Shown here: piece by piece, positions 27,769 to 36,254 of the stretch
How positions within the stretch are numbered: the stretch's first letter is position 1
How the letters are laid out: the number at the start of each line of letters is the position of its first letter
Assembly: GCA_947177405.1 (NCBI GenBank)
Contig: CAMWUJ010000006.1
Location: 1-63,506 of the forward strand
Reading direction: 5' to 3'
Length of the DNA: 63,506 bases
Source: an uncultured Porphyromonadaceae bacterium
Lineage (GTDB): Bacteria; Bacteroidota; Bacteroidia; Bacteroidales; Muribaculaceae
Translations under genes and position numbers: made by a program
Notes under the pieces: model-generated
What the model was told of the DNA's origin: nothing
The model's database searches: none
Seen by the model: the letters and a program-made list of their open reading frames with translations, nothing else

Positions 27769-29007
27769 TCAAAGGTCGAAATTCTGGATTCGTTTGCTCC
27801 ATGAGAGCACATGAAGCTCCACCATCATCCAATCATCTCCTTTGAGGAAAAGGTCGAGGCGATAGTCGTGCTCACGGTCGAGATATTCCTGCTGACCATA
27901 GTTTTGGATTTCGTAAGCCTGTCTGCCCTGCGAAAGGATGTAGGGGAGATTCACGCGGGCCACGAGTTTTCCGTCTTTCTTGTTGTGGATTTCGAGCATG
28001 GCATTGTCATCCTTGTTATCGGGATTGATCACCAGACGGTTGAACATCAGGTTGAAATGCGCTGAGCGTTCGATGATTTCCCTTTCATCGGCATTCTCTG
28101 CCGAACGGTATTGGCCCGGATTTCCGTTATGAATCTGTTCGACTTCCACGGTATTGTCGGAGAGCATGCGGGAGGTCCATGATGCATAAGGGGTGTAGCG
28201 CAGGGAGTCGTGTGTGAGCACACTGTTGTCGTGAGCGAGATGCGCGTTGTTGTCGATGATCTTCACCTCATAATCATCGGCAGATACATTTTTCGGAGAA
28301 TCCACATGACGAAGGGTGAGGTTCAGATGTTTGGTATCCCGGATCATCGAAACGGTGGCATAAGTGGCATGGTCTGCTTTCACTTCCACCATCTGTTCTT
28401 CAATGGGATAGATGGAATAAGGAGCAGTGGTGCAGTCCATATCGGGGATATCGACGCCATCCTTTGGCCGATGAGTGATCACTTTGAGGGTGTGCCAGAG
28501 AGTATCGAGGGGAGCTGAAGCATCGACAGCGTGTTGCTGTGTGCCGGTGATTGTCTGGGTATCATGGTCGAGAGAAATAATCATGCTCTCGGAATTTTCA
28601 GAATGAGAGGGGGATAGCCTGTATTTGGCACCCGGAGAGGCCAAAGCCTCATCCCAGTCGCGTTGCATGGCCACTGCCTGCAAACGATAGGAATGTCCTG
28701 CCGGAAGTTCGGCATTAGTGAAATGCACGGTATAACCGTATTGGGAAAGAGGGGAGAAGCTGTCGGAGTTACTTACGCTTCTTTGAGCGGCAAGATTTCC
28801 ATTTTCGTCATAAACAAAGAGCTGTATATGCCCGACATGATCCTTAAAGAGATCCACTCGAAGGGTATTGTAGTCATACACGAAACGGACATAAAGACCC
28901 GAGGGACAGTCGCCGCGGTCCTCATATATCAATGAGCACGAGCAACCGGCAAATGCCGCTGAAACAAATAGAAGAGAGGATATGAATTTCGAGCGTGTAA
29001 GTCTCAT
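27769..29007 (-). CDS. FimB/Mfa2-type fimbrial anchor lipoprotein
   Basis: A 412-residue lipoprotein with lipobox FAGC. The mature start C-S-L-I-Y-E-D-R-G-D-C-P followed by L-Y-V-R-F-V-Y-D-Y-N is the hallmark of Mfa2-type anchors, and ILFVYDENG-like strands follow. Mfa2 proteins hold the base of type V pili at the outer membrane and limit their length. It lies directly after the major fimbrillin gene, as expected. The last residues (SWSKRIQNFDL) are strikingly like those of the major fimbrillin (SWAKRVQNIDL). Confidence 0.88.
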   Translation of the reverse strand: MRLTRSKFISSLLFVSAAFAGCSCSLIYEDRGDCPSGLYVRFVYDYNTLRVDLFKDHVGHIQLFVYDENGNLAAQRSVSNSDSFSPLSQYGYTVHFTNAELPAGHSYRLQAVAMQRDWDEALASPGAKYRLSPSHSENSESMIISLDHDTQTITGTQQHAVDASAPLDTLWHTLKVITHRPKDGVDIPDMDCTTAPYSIYPIEEQMVEVKADHATYATVSMIRDTKHLNLTLRHVDSPKNVSADDYEVKIIDNNAHLAHDNSVLTHDSLRYTPYASWTSRMLSDNTVEVEQIHNGNPGQYRSAENADEREIIERSAHFNLMFNRLVINPDNKDDNAMLEIHNKKDGKLVARVNLPYILSQGRQAYEIQNYGQQEYLDREHDYRLDLFLKGDDWMMVELHVLSWSKRIQNFDL

Positions 29008-29138
29008 TTTGTCAAGTTTTGGAATTTGGGTAGAGGGGAGAGAAAGGGAGCGGCGAACTTCTCCGCGTCAAAGGAGGAGACGCTCCTCCGCTCCCGGTAA
29101 ATTTGAAAACTAAATCTTAACTCAGTAAATATAATTTA

Positions 29139-31130
29139 TCAGAGATCAATGTTCTGGACACGCTTAGCCCATGACATCATGTGGATTTCAATTGCAAGAT
29201 ATTTGTTATCCTCGATATTGTCGTCGGAAGTTTCTACACAGACATTGGGAATTCTGGTTGATCCGAGACCGGTGATGGTGTTGACACCGAGATCATACCA
29301 GTTGTTACGGACCATACCGAAACGGCCGAGATAATTCTTATGCGCGGTTTCATCTGCTGCGGTTCCGTTTTCACCACCATACACATCATCTGTGGTTTCT
29401 CCCTTGATATTCTTGTTTTGCCAAGGAGTATAGTATTCACCGAAGTGCTCGATAGGAATTGCGTAATATGAAACGCAATCTTTGTATCGCTTCACATCAC
29501 TGAGAGCATTGATGTTATCGACAATGCTTTTGAGTTTTGCAGAAGTTATTGCTGCAATGAATTTGGCTTGATCAAATACCGAACCGGCCTTGATCTTGAT
29601 AGTCTTGATGAGAACGTTATTATCAGCGTCAACCTCCCATTCAAAATCTATGCTCTCATCCATCTTGATCTCAGCAGGCAAAGTTTTTCCATCAGCCACA
29701 GATTTCTTGAGGGCATCCTGAATTGTCTGGCTGTTATATGCACGTGAGATAGCGTCGGCACAAGCATCTTCCTTATGCAAATAAATTTTCTTTTTGTTTC
29801 CGTCCTTGATATAGAGATGATCCGCCATGTTATTTCCGGCTGCATCCAACACATTATAAGTGACTTTGAAGAGAGCCATTGTAGTGTTGTTATAAGTCAT
29901 ATTGGGGACATTGAATGTATTCTCCTTGCAATAGTAGGTTTCCTTACCAAGCTCAGCGAAAGTATTGTCGAAGGGGAGATCACTGTCGGAATACACACCA
30001 TCGAAGATGTATTTATCTGTATTTGCAGCGGGATCATCGTTAGAGTCTGACATTTCAGTCTCATAGTTGGGATCGACACACCAGTAGGTTCTAACCAGAT
30101 TCTGCTGCTCACCATGGAATGGAGCTTCAAGCGCATTGATTTTGGCTGTTCCAATCATACGTTTGGCTGCCCCTGATGCCTGATAATCCCAGCCGAAATA
30201 TCCGTTAGCTATGGAATTTGATTTAAAATCCACATTGCGAATGAGATAGCTTGTCTTGTTGGTGTTGGTTAAAGCATATTCCACTTTTGCTTCCACAGTA
30301 TAAGTGTCAGCAATTTCATTACCCGATCCATCCACGAAGGTCAAGTTTAGCTTGCTATTGTCAAATTTTTGTCCGGTCACCTTAGCAACAGCCCTTTCAA
30401 CATAAATACAGCCTGCAGATTCTTCTTTTGCTTCATCCGCAGTGTTTTTCACATTGTTGGCAAGCTTAGTCATATACTGCACAGAGTTTGTGGCAGTATT
30501 ATAGAGAGGAGCATTTGTCATGAAGATTTTGGACTCCTTGCCATTCTCTTTCTTAAAGAAAGCCTTATCAGTTGTGATTTTCAGGAATTCCTTGAACTTG
30601 CTATCAACCTTGCCCTGTTCGTATTTTTTGCCATTAATTGTGATTTCGGTTGCCATTGCCTCTGCAGTAGAAGGCACTCTTATCAGAGTTTTGTCGCGGT
30701 TAAGCATGACAAGTGCGTAGTACTCATCACCATCATCTGCATCACCTTCCACCGGAACTGCAGCGAAATAGGAAGCGGAGATTTGAGAAGCATCAAGATT
30801 TGAGAAGAAAGGCTTGGTGAGTTCTTTTGCCTTGTAGAAAGTGGCTTCCTTCTCATTGCCGGGATTGGCGGGGTCACCTTTGAAGAGAAGCAGAAGCACA
30901 TTGCCCTCCTCTACGCTATATTCTTCGGCGGTTCCATCATCGAACTGGTCGTTTTGTGCGCGTGTGCCGGCATCCTGGGGAAGTTGGATCTGGACACCAA
31001 GGTAACCTTTGACCCGGGCACTTTGACCCGGTTTGTTCAGCTGATCCTCATTTGGAATCAGGTCGTTGTCGGAGCATGCGCCGAGCATTGTGAGCGCCAT
31101 CGCTCCATAGAGCCATTTGTAAAGCTTCAT
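29139..31130 (-). CDS. Mfa1-type major fimbrillin
   Basis: A 663-residue lipoprotein precursor, longer than the 560 or so residues of P. gingivalis Mfa1. The lipobox is LGAC (C at 19). The segment Q-D-A-G-T-R-A-Q-N-D has the arginine at which type V pilins are cut, and E-E-Y-S-V-E-E-G-N-V-L-L-L-L-F is the typical first strand. The C-terminus is MMSWAKRVQNIDL. It is the first gene of the leftward fimbrial operon (major subunit, anchor, two accessory subunits, giant protein, DUF1573). It probably forms the shaft of a surface pilus. Confidence 0.9.
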   Translation of the reverse strand: MKLYKWLYGAMALTMLGACSDNDLIPNEDQLNKPGQSARVKGYLGVQIQLPQDAGTRAQNDQFDDGTAEEYSVEEGNVLLLLFKGDPANPGNEKEATFYKAKELTKPFFSNLDASQISASYFAAVPVEGDADDGDEYYALVMLNRDKTLIRVPSTAEAMATEITINGKKYEQGKVDSKFKEFLKITTDKAFFKKENGKESKIFMTNAPLYNTATNSVQYMTKLANNVKNTADEAKEESAGCIYVERAVAKVTGQKFDNSKLNLTFVDGSGNEIADTYTVEAKVEYALTNTNKTSYLIRNVDFKSNSIANGYFGWDYQASGAAKRMIGTAKINALEAPFHGEQQNLVRTYWCVDPNYETEMSDSNDDPAANTDKYIFDGVYSDSDLPFDNTFAELGKETYYCKENTFNVPNMTYNNTTMALFKVTYNVLDAAGNNMADHLYIKDGNKKKIYLHKEDACADAISRAYNSQTIQDALKKSVADGKTLPAEIKMDESIDFEWEVDADNNVLIKTIKIKAGSVFDQAKFIAAITSAKLKSIVDNINALSDVKRYKDCVSYYAIPIEHFGEYYTPWQNKNIKGETTDDVYGGENGTAADETAHKNYLGRFGMVRNNWYDLGVNTITGLGSTRIPNVCVETSDDNIEDNKYLAIEIHMMSWAKRVQNIDL

Positions 31131-31300
31131 GTGTTGTTAATGTTTTGGTTTATAAAATTAAATATTTATTCTCGTGGTAAGTTGCCGGCGCTTCTTCCGT
31201 TTCCGGAAGGAAGGCACCTGCATATTTTATATTTTTAGTTGTTTTCAATAATTTTGTTTATTGAGTTTTTTCGGTTTCCAAAATAGGAGGTAGTGGATTT
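31131..31300 (-). other. leader region of the fimbrial operon
   Basis: About 170 bases upstream of the major fimbrillin gene. CTTCCG (31194-31199) and CGGAAG (31204-31209) form a hairpin that extends imperfectly to GGCGCTTC/GGAAGGC and would lie in the untranslated leader. No convincing TAnnTTTG promoter box could be fixed on this strand. Confidence 0.3.
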
Positions 31301-31472
31301 GAGTTGTAACCATTAAATTAAGGTGTGTAGAAAAAGATTCGCTAAAATCATGCGGATCATTTGGGCTGCCTTCGCTTCTCTGACATCATCGGCCGTTAAG
31401 CCGGTGATTTTTCGATAGGCTCCGGTCAGCTCCAAAATCTCTCGCAATCATTTATGAGTTTATACAACTTCA
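31301..31472. repeat. dispersed palindromic element, copy A
   Basis: About 170 bases that share two conserved blocks with the element at 63.3 kb: one of 29 bases at 31352-31380 (starting GCGGATC, 25 of 29 identical) and one of 21 bases at 31428-31448 (AGCTCCAAAATCTCTCGCA..., 19 of 21 identical). Between them lies a palindrome, ATCATCGGC (31385-31393) with GCCGGTGAT (31400-31408), which differs in sequence from that of the other copy. The ends form an imperfect inverted repeat. It separates the fimbrial operon from the fructan genes. Confidence 0.6.
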
Positions 31473-31696
31473 TAAAATGGCTTGTAGAAAAATTATAAAC
31501 AGATTCGTATTTACGGGTGCAAAGATAGCTGAAGTAAAATAGGGGAGGTATAAAAATTGGATGATTTAATATAAAAATCCGTGTAATGTCGGATAAATAC
31601 ACTATAAAGTTGTAAAAATCCACATTTTCGCTAAAATGCTGAAAGAAATGGGGTTTCAATGCCCGAAAGCTTATAAAAGAGTAAAAAATACACATA
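31473..31696. other. intergenic, nothing recognised
   Basis: A/T-rich sequence between the dispersed element and the operator region. Short open frames here lack coding character and are not supported. Confidence 0.3.
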
Positions 31697-31772
31697 AGGT
31701 TGCACAAAAATGACTTGTTATGGAATACGCGACATTTTTTATATGCTTTTGAAGCGGGAGTGGCTAATTTTA
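31697..31772 (+). promoter_or_regulatory. candidate operator and promoter of the GH32-DUF4960 gene (site 3)
   Basis: GCGACATTTTTTATA (31729-31743) differs by one base from the block before susC (GCAACATTTTTTATA). GTTGC at 31699-31703 lies 25 bases upstream, compared with 24 bases at susC. TAATTTTA (31765-31772), one mismatch from TAnnTTTG, lies 22 bases downstream, again as at susC. The second 21-bp-spaced half-site seen in the full sites is not clear here. Confidence 0.5.
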
Positions 31773-31802
31773 CGGCGTGAATTTTTTTAATACTGAAATC
31801 TA

Positions 31803-34800
31803 ATGCGAATTTTATCTACAAAAAAGATTATCGCGGGCGCGATGGCAATGTTAGCTGCCGGTGTTCCTGCCGGAGCGACGCAGGTCGGGAGCTTCCGCTA
31901 CCAGCCGGATGCGAATGTGATTTCCGGAAACGGTGTCGCTCTACCTATTATGGGAAATTTCGGCACAATGACTATAGAAGGTGCCGATCCGTCATCATCA
32001 GCATGGCGCACCGATGGTTTTACCTCTATTGCTTCAGGTCATATCGGAAATATTCTCAACAGTCGAACAATGAGCGCTACCCTCCGCTTTGCAATCGATA
32101 CTTATCCTATAATAGGACATGAGAGAGCGGAAATCAGCAACAATAATATCCAGGTGGAGCTTGCAGGATGTCTCAATGAAGGGGCTAAGAGCGGTTTTGC
32201 CTTCTCTATGGGACGCACCGGTAAATTCTCAGCTCAGGTTTATGTTGGCGGAAGCCTTGTTAATGTGCAAGGAAACGGCATAATCCCTCTTTGGGAATGG
32301 ACAGAGCTCACCGTGGTGGTGGATGGCACTTCTGTACGTTTATATAAGAACGGAGTTGAGGTTGGATCATCCTCGGCACCTTCTGAGGGTGTGAAAGTGG
32401 GAGATGCAAACATGTATTTCGCACTCGGAAGCCGTCACGATAGTCTCGGAGGAGCCGAGATTTGCGGAATCAATGGTGCCTACGAATCATTGGTAATCAA
32501 TGATACTCCTGAAGTCTCGCCCTTCAGTCCGGCATACGCGGATCTGGGAATCCCTTCAAGCCGTTATGCCAACGACCGTTTCCGCGCGAGATTCCACGGT
32601 ATGCCCGGTCAGAACTGGACCAACGAGACACACGGATTATATTATAATTCAAAAGATGGTAAATATCATGCATTTTTTCAGCGCACAGGTTCTGCACCGA
32701 TCATGAGCCATCAGCACTGGGGACATATTGTATCCGATGATCTCATCACCTGGCGTGATGACAAACCGGTCCTTGCCCCGAGCGAACCATACGATATCAA
32801 AGGATGCTGGTCGGGATGTGTATTCTCCGATCCCGCTTTCAACGGTGGAAATCCCACCATTATATATACCGGCGTGGATTTCGCAAAGCCTTATGTTGCA
32901 ACCGCTTATTGCGATGACCCCGTGAATATGCGTCAATGGCACAAGGACCCCTCGAATCCTCTTGATGTATTCGGTGATATAGGCGATGGCCGCGACACAT
33001 ATTTCTATCGCGACGGAGAAAACGCCTATTTCCTCATCGGATCAAAAGATGCGGTGCACTATTATAAATGGGACGGGGGAAGATGGAACTATAAAGGAGA
33101 GTTCTATCACACCGAAGATGGGGTGGATAACGGTCATAATACCGAGATGCCTAATGTGACCAACATGGGTAGCGGCAAATGGATGATGACCACCTCTCCT
33201 CTCGCCGGTAAATACGGCACCACCTGCCTTTATCGTGTGGGATCGCTCAGCGATGGCAAATTCGTGAATTATGGAGAAGCCAAAAAAGTGGATCTATTTG
33301 GTATCCAAGGTTATGGGCTTCTTTCTCCCTCTGTAAGCACCACTCCCGATGGTCGTATCGTGGCTATGGGTATCGTGCCCGATAAGATGCCGACACAGGT
33401 GAACATCGATCTCGGATACGCACACCTCTATTCACTTCCCCGCGAATGGAGGTTGCAGGATGGTGAGCTATACCAGTCGCCGGCCCGCGAAATTTACAGG
33501 TATCGCGACCTCAACAGCCTTTTCACTCTTGATGATGTGGAACTTGAAGGTGCCCGTTCGCTTGAGACCGTACGTGGCCGTGCCGCTGAGGTGAACGCTA
33601 CGTTTGTGGTAGGAAACTCGCCTTTCGGTATCAACTTCCTTAAGAATTCAAAAGGAAAATGCGCGAAACTCGTCTATAATCCCGCCAACGGCGAACTTAA
33701 ACTTGATTTCGGTGGACTGCCCCGCCTTCAGGATGACATGAATATCAATTGCTTCTCATCGGTGCTTCCCGAGCGTCCCGCAGAAGGGGAGGAGATGAAC
33801 ATCCATTTGTTTATCGACCGTTCAATAGTAGATATTTTCATCAACGATCATTATGCAGCATCAGTGCGTGTATATCCTACTGACAATGCTTCCGATCTTA
33901 TAGAGGTGTTTGCAGATGGAAAGACTACCTTGAGGAATGTAGAGGCATATCTTCTCGGCGAGGGTGGCGATACGTATGGTAGCCCCGTAGTCCCTGCAAA
34001 GCCTGAGAAACTTGAGACAACCGGCCGAGTGGCTCTATATGTAGGATATGACAATCTCGAAGACCTTACAAAAGAAGACCAGCATATTGATCTTCATGAG
34101 GAGAAAGCTGTTTATGACTATTTCGTAAGCAAATTCCCCACAGGAACGGTGCTCTTCGCCGGCGATGCCGACAAGATCAAGGCAAGCGATTTCGATTGTG
34201 TATGGGTGGCATGCGACCGTCCCGGAATAGAGCAGGGTTGGCGTAATCTTCCCGAGGCTTTCTCCAATGATAAGTTTGTGAATGTACTCAAAGAATACAC
34301 TGCTGCCGGAGGAAATCTTTACCTCACAAAATTTGCCGGTCAGCTTGTAAACGCCATCGGCCGCTGCCAGGATGAACCTACAGTGTTCTATTCAGGTGAA
34401 GGAACAGTGAAAGATGATGAGTGGAGCATGCAGTGTATCCCCTACGGTGATTTAACAGACACCTCAATCTTCAACGGTCTTTCAGGAATACGCGACGACG
34501 GCTATGCCAAGGTGCTTCCCCTGATGAGCGGCACACAACTTCGGGATGATCATAACTGTCTCTGGGATCTGAACCAGTGTGGTGGTGCCGACAGCTTTAT
34601 GGCCCGCAACAATGCCGAGATACTCGGAACATGGGGACATAATGGAGGTGAAAATGGTGCGGGATTTGTGGAATTCCGTCCAGCTCAGACACGATCCACT
34701 GATCCAGAAGTGCTCAAACAGCGCAAAGGAACTATCATCGTGAATGGTCTCGCAGCATACGAATGGGCTCAGATTGACGGTGTGAACGAATCCTTCCAGA

Positions 34801-35912
34801 ATATAATGGATCTCACCACCAATGTGATAATGTATCTTTCACCGGTTGCCGAAGGCGGTACAGGCGTTGAGCCCGGGGAGGATCCTGAAATCCCGGAACC
34901 CATAGTTACTCCCGAACCCGCTCCCGAGGTACTTGAATCCACCAACCGTGTGGCTCTCTATCTCGGATACGATAATCTTGAAGAGCTTCTTGCAGATGAC
35001 AAGAATGAAGATATGCATGAGGCAAAAGCAGCCTACGACTTCTTCAGCCAGTATTTCCCCGAGGGTAAGATTCTCTTCGCGGGCGATGCAGAGCAGATCA
35101 AGATTGAAGATTTCGATTGCGTATGGGTCACATGCGACCGTCCCGGAATAGATGCAGGCTGGCGCAATCTTCCGGAAGCTTATTCCAACGATCGCTTCAT
35201 CGAAATTATCAAGACATTCAATGCTCAGGGAGGAAACCTCTATCTTTCTAAATTTGCCACTCAGCTTGTGAATGCAATCGGAAGAACAGATGAAGAACCC
35301 AACGTATTCTCATCCGGCGAAGGATCATTCAAGGATGATGTGTGGAGCATGAATATCGTACACTTCGGCAACGACTGGAAAAGCCATGCTATCTTCACCG
35401 ACCTTCCCGCATACGATGTGAACTATGGAACGCTTATTGACCTTATGAGCGGTGCGCACCACCGTGACGACCACAACTGTCTGTGGGATGTCAATAATGA
35501 AGGAGGATCATTCATGGACCGCAACAATGCTCGTATCCTTGGCACCTGGGGTCATGAAGGAGGACATGCCGGGGCAGGTCTTGTTGAATTCCTCCCCGCT
35601 CAAACTCGCGCCACTAATCCGGAGGAGATCGCAAAACGCAAGGGCACAATCATAGTGAACGGTCTCGCCGCCTATGAATGGGCACAGACCGGAGGTAAGA
35701 ATGAATCACATGAGAATATCGTGAAGCTCACCTCCAATATCCTCAAGTATCTCTCGCCGGTGGAAGATCTGGAGACCGGGTCATTCGATCTCACTCCCGA
35801 GCCTATGGGTGAAGAGATGTGGTTCAACCTCCAGGGTCAGAGAGTGACCTCTCCCGACCGTGGAATCTATATCAGAGTAAAAGCAGGAAAAGCCGTAAAG
35901 GTGATTTTCTGA
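31803..35912 (+). CDS. multidomain GH32-type protein with two DUF4960 domains and sorting tail
   Basis: A 1369-residue exported protein: signal peptide (1-25), LamG/concanavalin-like domain (about 30-235), GH32 five-bladed propeller and beta-sandwich (about 255-725), DUF4960 (about 735-1015), a Pro/Glu linker (about 1020-1045), a second DUF4960 (about 1050-1320), and a type A type IX sorting tail (F-N-L-Q-G-Q-R-V then GIYIRVKAGK). The GH32 motifs are altered: the nucleophile motif is WTNETHG (E275 where Asp is usual), the RDP motif is R397-D-T, and the acid/base motif is E448-M-P instead of E-C-P. DUF4960 occurs in the levan-binding surface protein BT1761, so this looks like a surface fructan binder with a divergent hydrolase. 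The two DUF4960 copies are close to each other, suggesting internal duplication. Confidence 0.87.
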   Translation: MRILSTKKIIAGAMAMLAAGVPAGATQVGSFRYQPDANVISGNGVALPIMGNFGTMTIEGADPSSSAWRTDGFTSIASGHIGNILNSRTMSATLRFAIDTYPIIGHERAEISNNNIQVELAGCLNEGAKSGFAFSMGRTGKFSAQVYVGGSLVNVQGNGIIPLWEWTELTVVVDGTSVRLYKNGVEVGSSSAPSEGVKVGDANMYFALGSRHDSLGGAEICGINGAYESLVINDTPEVSPFSPAYADLGIPSSRYANDRFRARFHGMPGQNWTNETHGLYYNSKDGKYHAFFQRTGSAPIMSHQHWGHIVSDDLITWRDDKPVLAPSEPYDIKGCWSGCVFSDPAFNGGNPTIIYTGVDFAKPYVATAYCDDPVNMRQWHKDPSNPLDVFGDIGDGRDTYFYRDGENAYFLIGSKDAVHYYKWDGGRWNYKGEFYHTEDGVDNGHNTEMPNVTNMGSGKWMMTTSPLAGKYGTTCLYRVGSLSDGKFVNYGEAKKVDLFGIQGYGLLSPSVSTTPDGRIVAMGIVPDKMPTQVNIDLGYAHLYSLPREWRLQDGELYQSPAREIYRYRDLNSLFTLDDVELEGARSLETVRGRAAEVNATFVVGNSPFGINFLKNSKGKCAKLVYNPANGELKLDFGGLPRLQDDMNINCFSSVLPERPAEGEEMNIHLFIDRSIVDIFINDHYAASVRVYPTDNASDLIEVFADGKTTLRNVEAYLLGEGGDTYGSPVVPAKPEKLETTGRVALYVGYDNLEDLTKEDQHIDLHEEKAVYDYFVSKFPTGTVLFAGDADKIKASDFDCVWVACDRPGIEQGWRNLPEAFSNDKFVNVLKEYTAAGGNLYLTKFAGQLVNAIGRCQDEPTVFYSGEGTVKDDEWSMQCIPYGDLTDTSIFNGLSGIRDDGYAKVLPLMSGTQLRDDHNCLWDLNQCGGADSFMARNNAEILGTWGHNGGENGAGFVEFRPAQTRSTDPEVLKQRKGTIIVNGLAAYEWAQIDGVNESFQNIMDLTTNVIMYLSPVAEGGTGVEPGEDPEIPEPIVTPEPAPEVLESTNRVALYLGYDNLEELLADDKNEDMHEAKAAYDFFSQYFPEGKILFAGDAEQIKIEDFDCVWVTCDRPGIDAGWRNLPEAYSNDRFIEIIKTFNAQGGNLYLSKFATQLVNAIGRTDEEPNVFSSGEGSFKDDVWSMNIVHFGNDWKSHAIFTDLPAYDVNYGTLIDLMSGAHHRDDHNCLWDVNNEGGSFMDRNNARILGTWGHEGGHAGAGLVEFLPAQTRATNPEEIAKRKGTIIVNGLAAYEWAQTGGKNESHENIVKLTSNILKYLSPVEDLETGSFDLTPEPMGEEMWFNLQGQRVTSPDRGIYIRVKAGKAVKVIF

Positions 35913-36001
35913 AAATAATATAAAGGTAAAAATCTTAAAAGTTGATCTTTTAATACCATGAGTTAAAAGTAAATTGGTTAAGTTAAGTTAAGTAGAAAAA
36001 G

Positions 36002-36027
36002 GGAGTGTCGGGAGACACTCCTTTTTT
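36002..36027 (+). terminator. terminator after the GH32-DUF4960 gene
   Basis: GGAGTGTC (36002-36009) and GACACTCC (36014-36021) form an 8-bp stem with a GGGA loop, followed by six T. It ends the transcript of the gene that stops at 35912. Confidence 0.88.
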
Positions 36028-36121
36028 ATCTCCGTATGATGAACTGTGGGGATAAATCTGTCAGGATTAACTATGATAATCGAAGGCTGATTCCGAAGGA
36101 TTAAATAGAATTTTTTAGATG

Positions 36122-36188
36122 ATGTTGCAATCCTTATAAAATATGTTGCGAAAAAACAATAATGATAGCGTATGCAACATTTTTTATA
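36122..36188. promoter_or_regulatory. candidate hybrid-sensor operators before susC (sites 2 and 5)
   Basis: On the minus strand a full site with GCAAC at 36149-36145 and at 36128-36124, 21 bp apart, has the core ATATTTTATA between. On the plus strand TGCAACATTTTTTATACCC (36173-36191) matches the block before the GH32-MFS operon in 18 of 19 positions. The two sites face each other. The plus-strand site ends 22 bases before the -7 box. Confidence 0.6.
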
Positions 36189-36209
36189 CCCATAACCCTG
36201 TGTTTATTA

Positions 36210-36217
36210 TAATTTTG
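36210..36217 (+). promoter_or_regulatory. -7 box of the susC operon
   Basis: TAATTTTG fits TAnnTTTG and lies 37 bases before the ATG at 36255. The place where a TTTG -33 box would be is taken by the end of the candidate operator, as expected for an activated promoter. Confidence 0.6.
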
Positions 36218-36254
36218 CGCAAGAAAACTTTTAAAACCAACCAAATTTCAGATC

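Noticed and set aside
31426..31707. A 93-codon frame on the minus strand
   Set aside because: It lies across the dispersed element and an A/T-rich region, is rich in Phe and Tyr as expected by chance, and has no start context or family.
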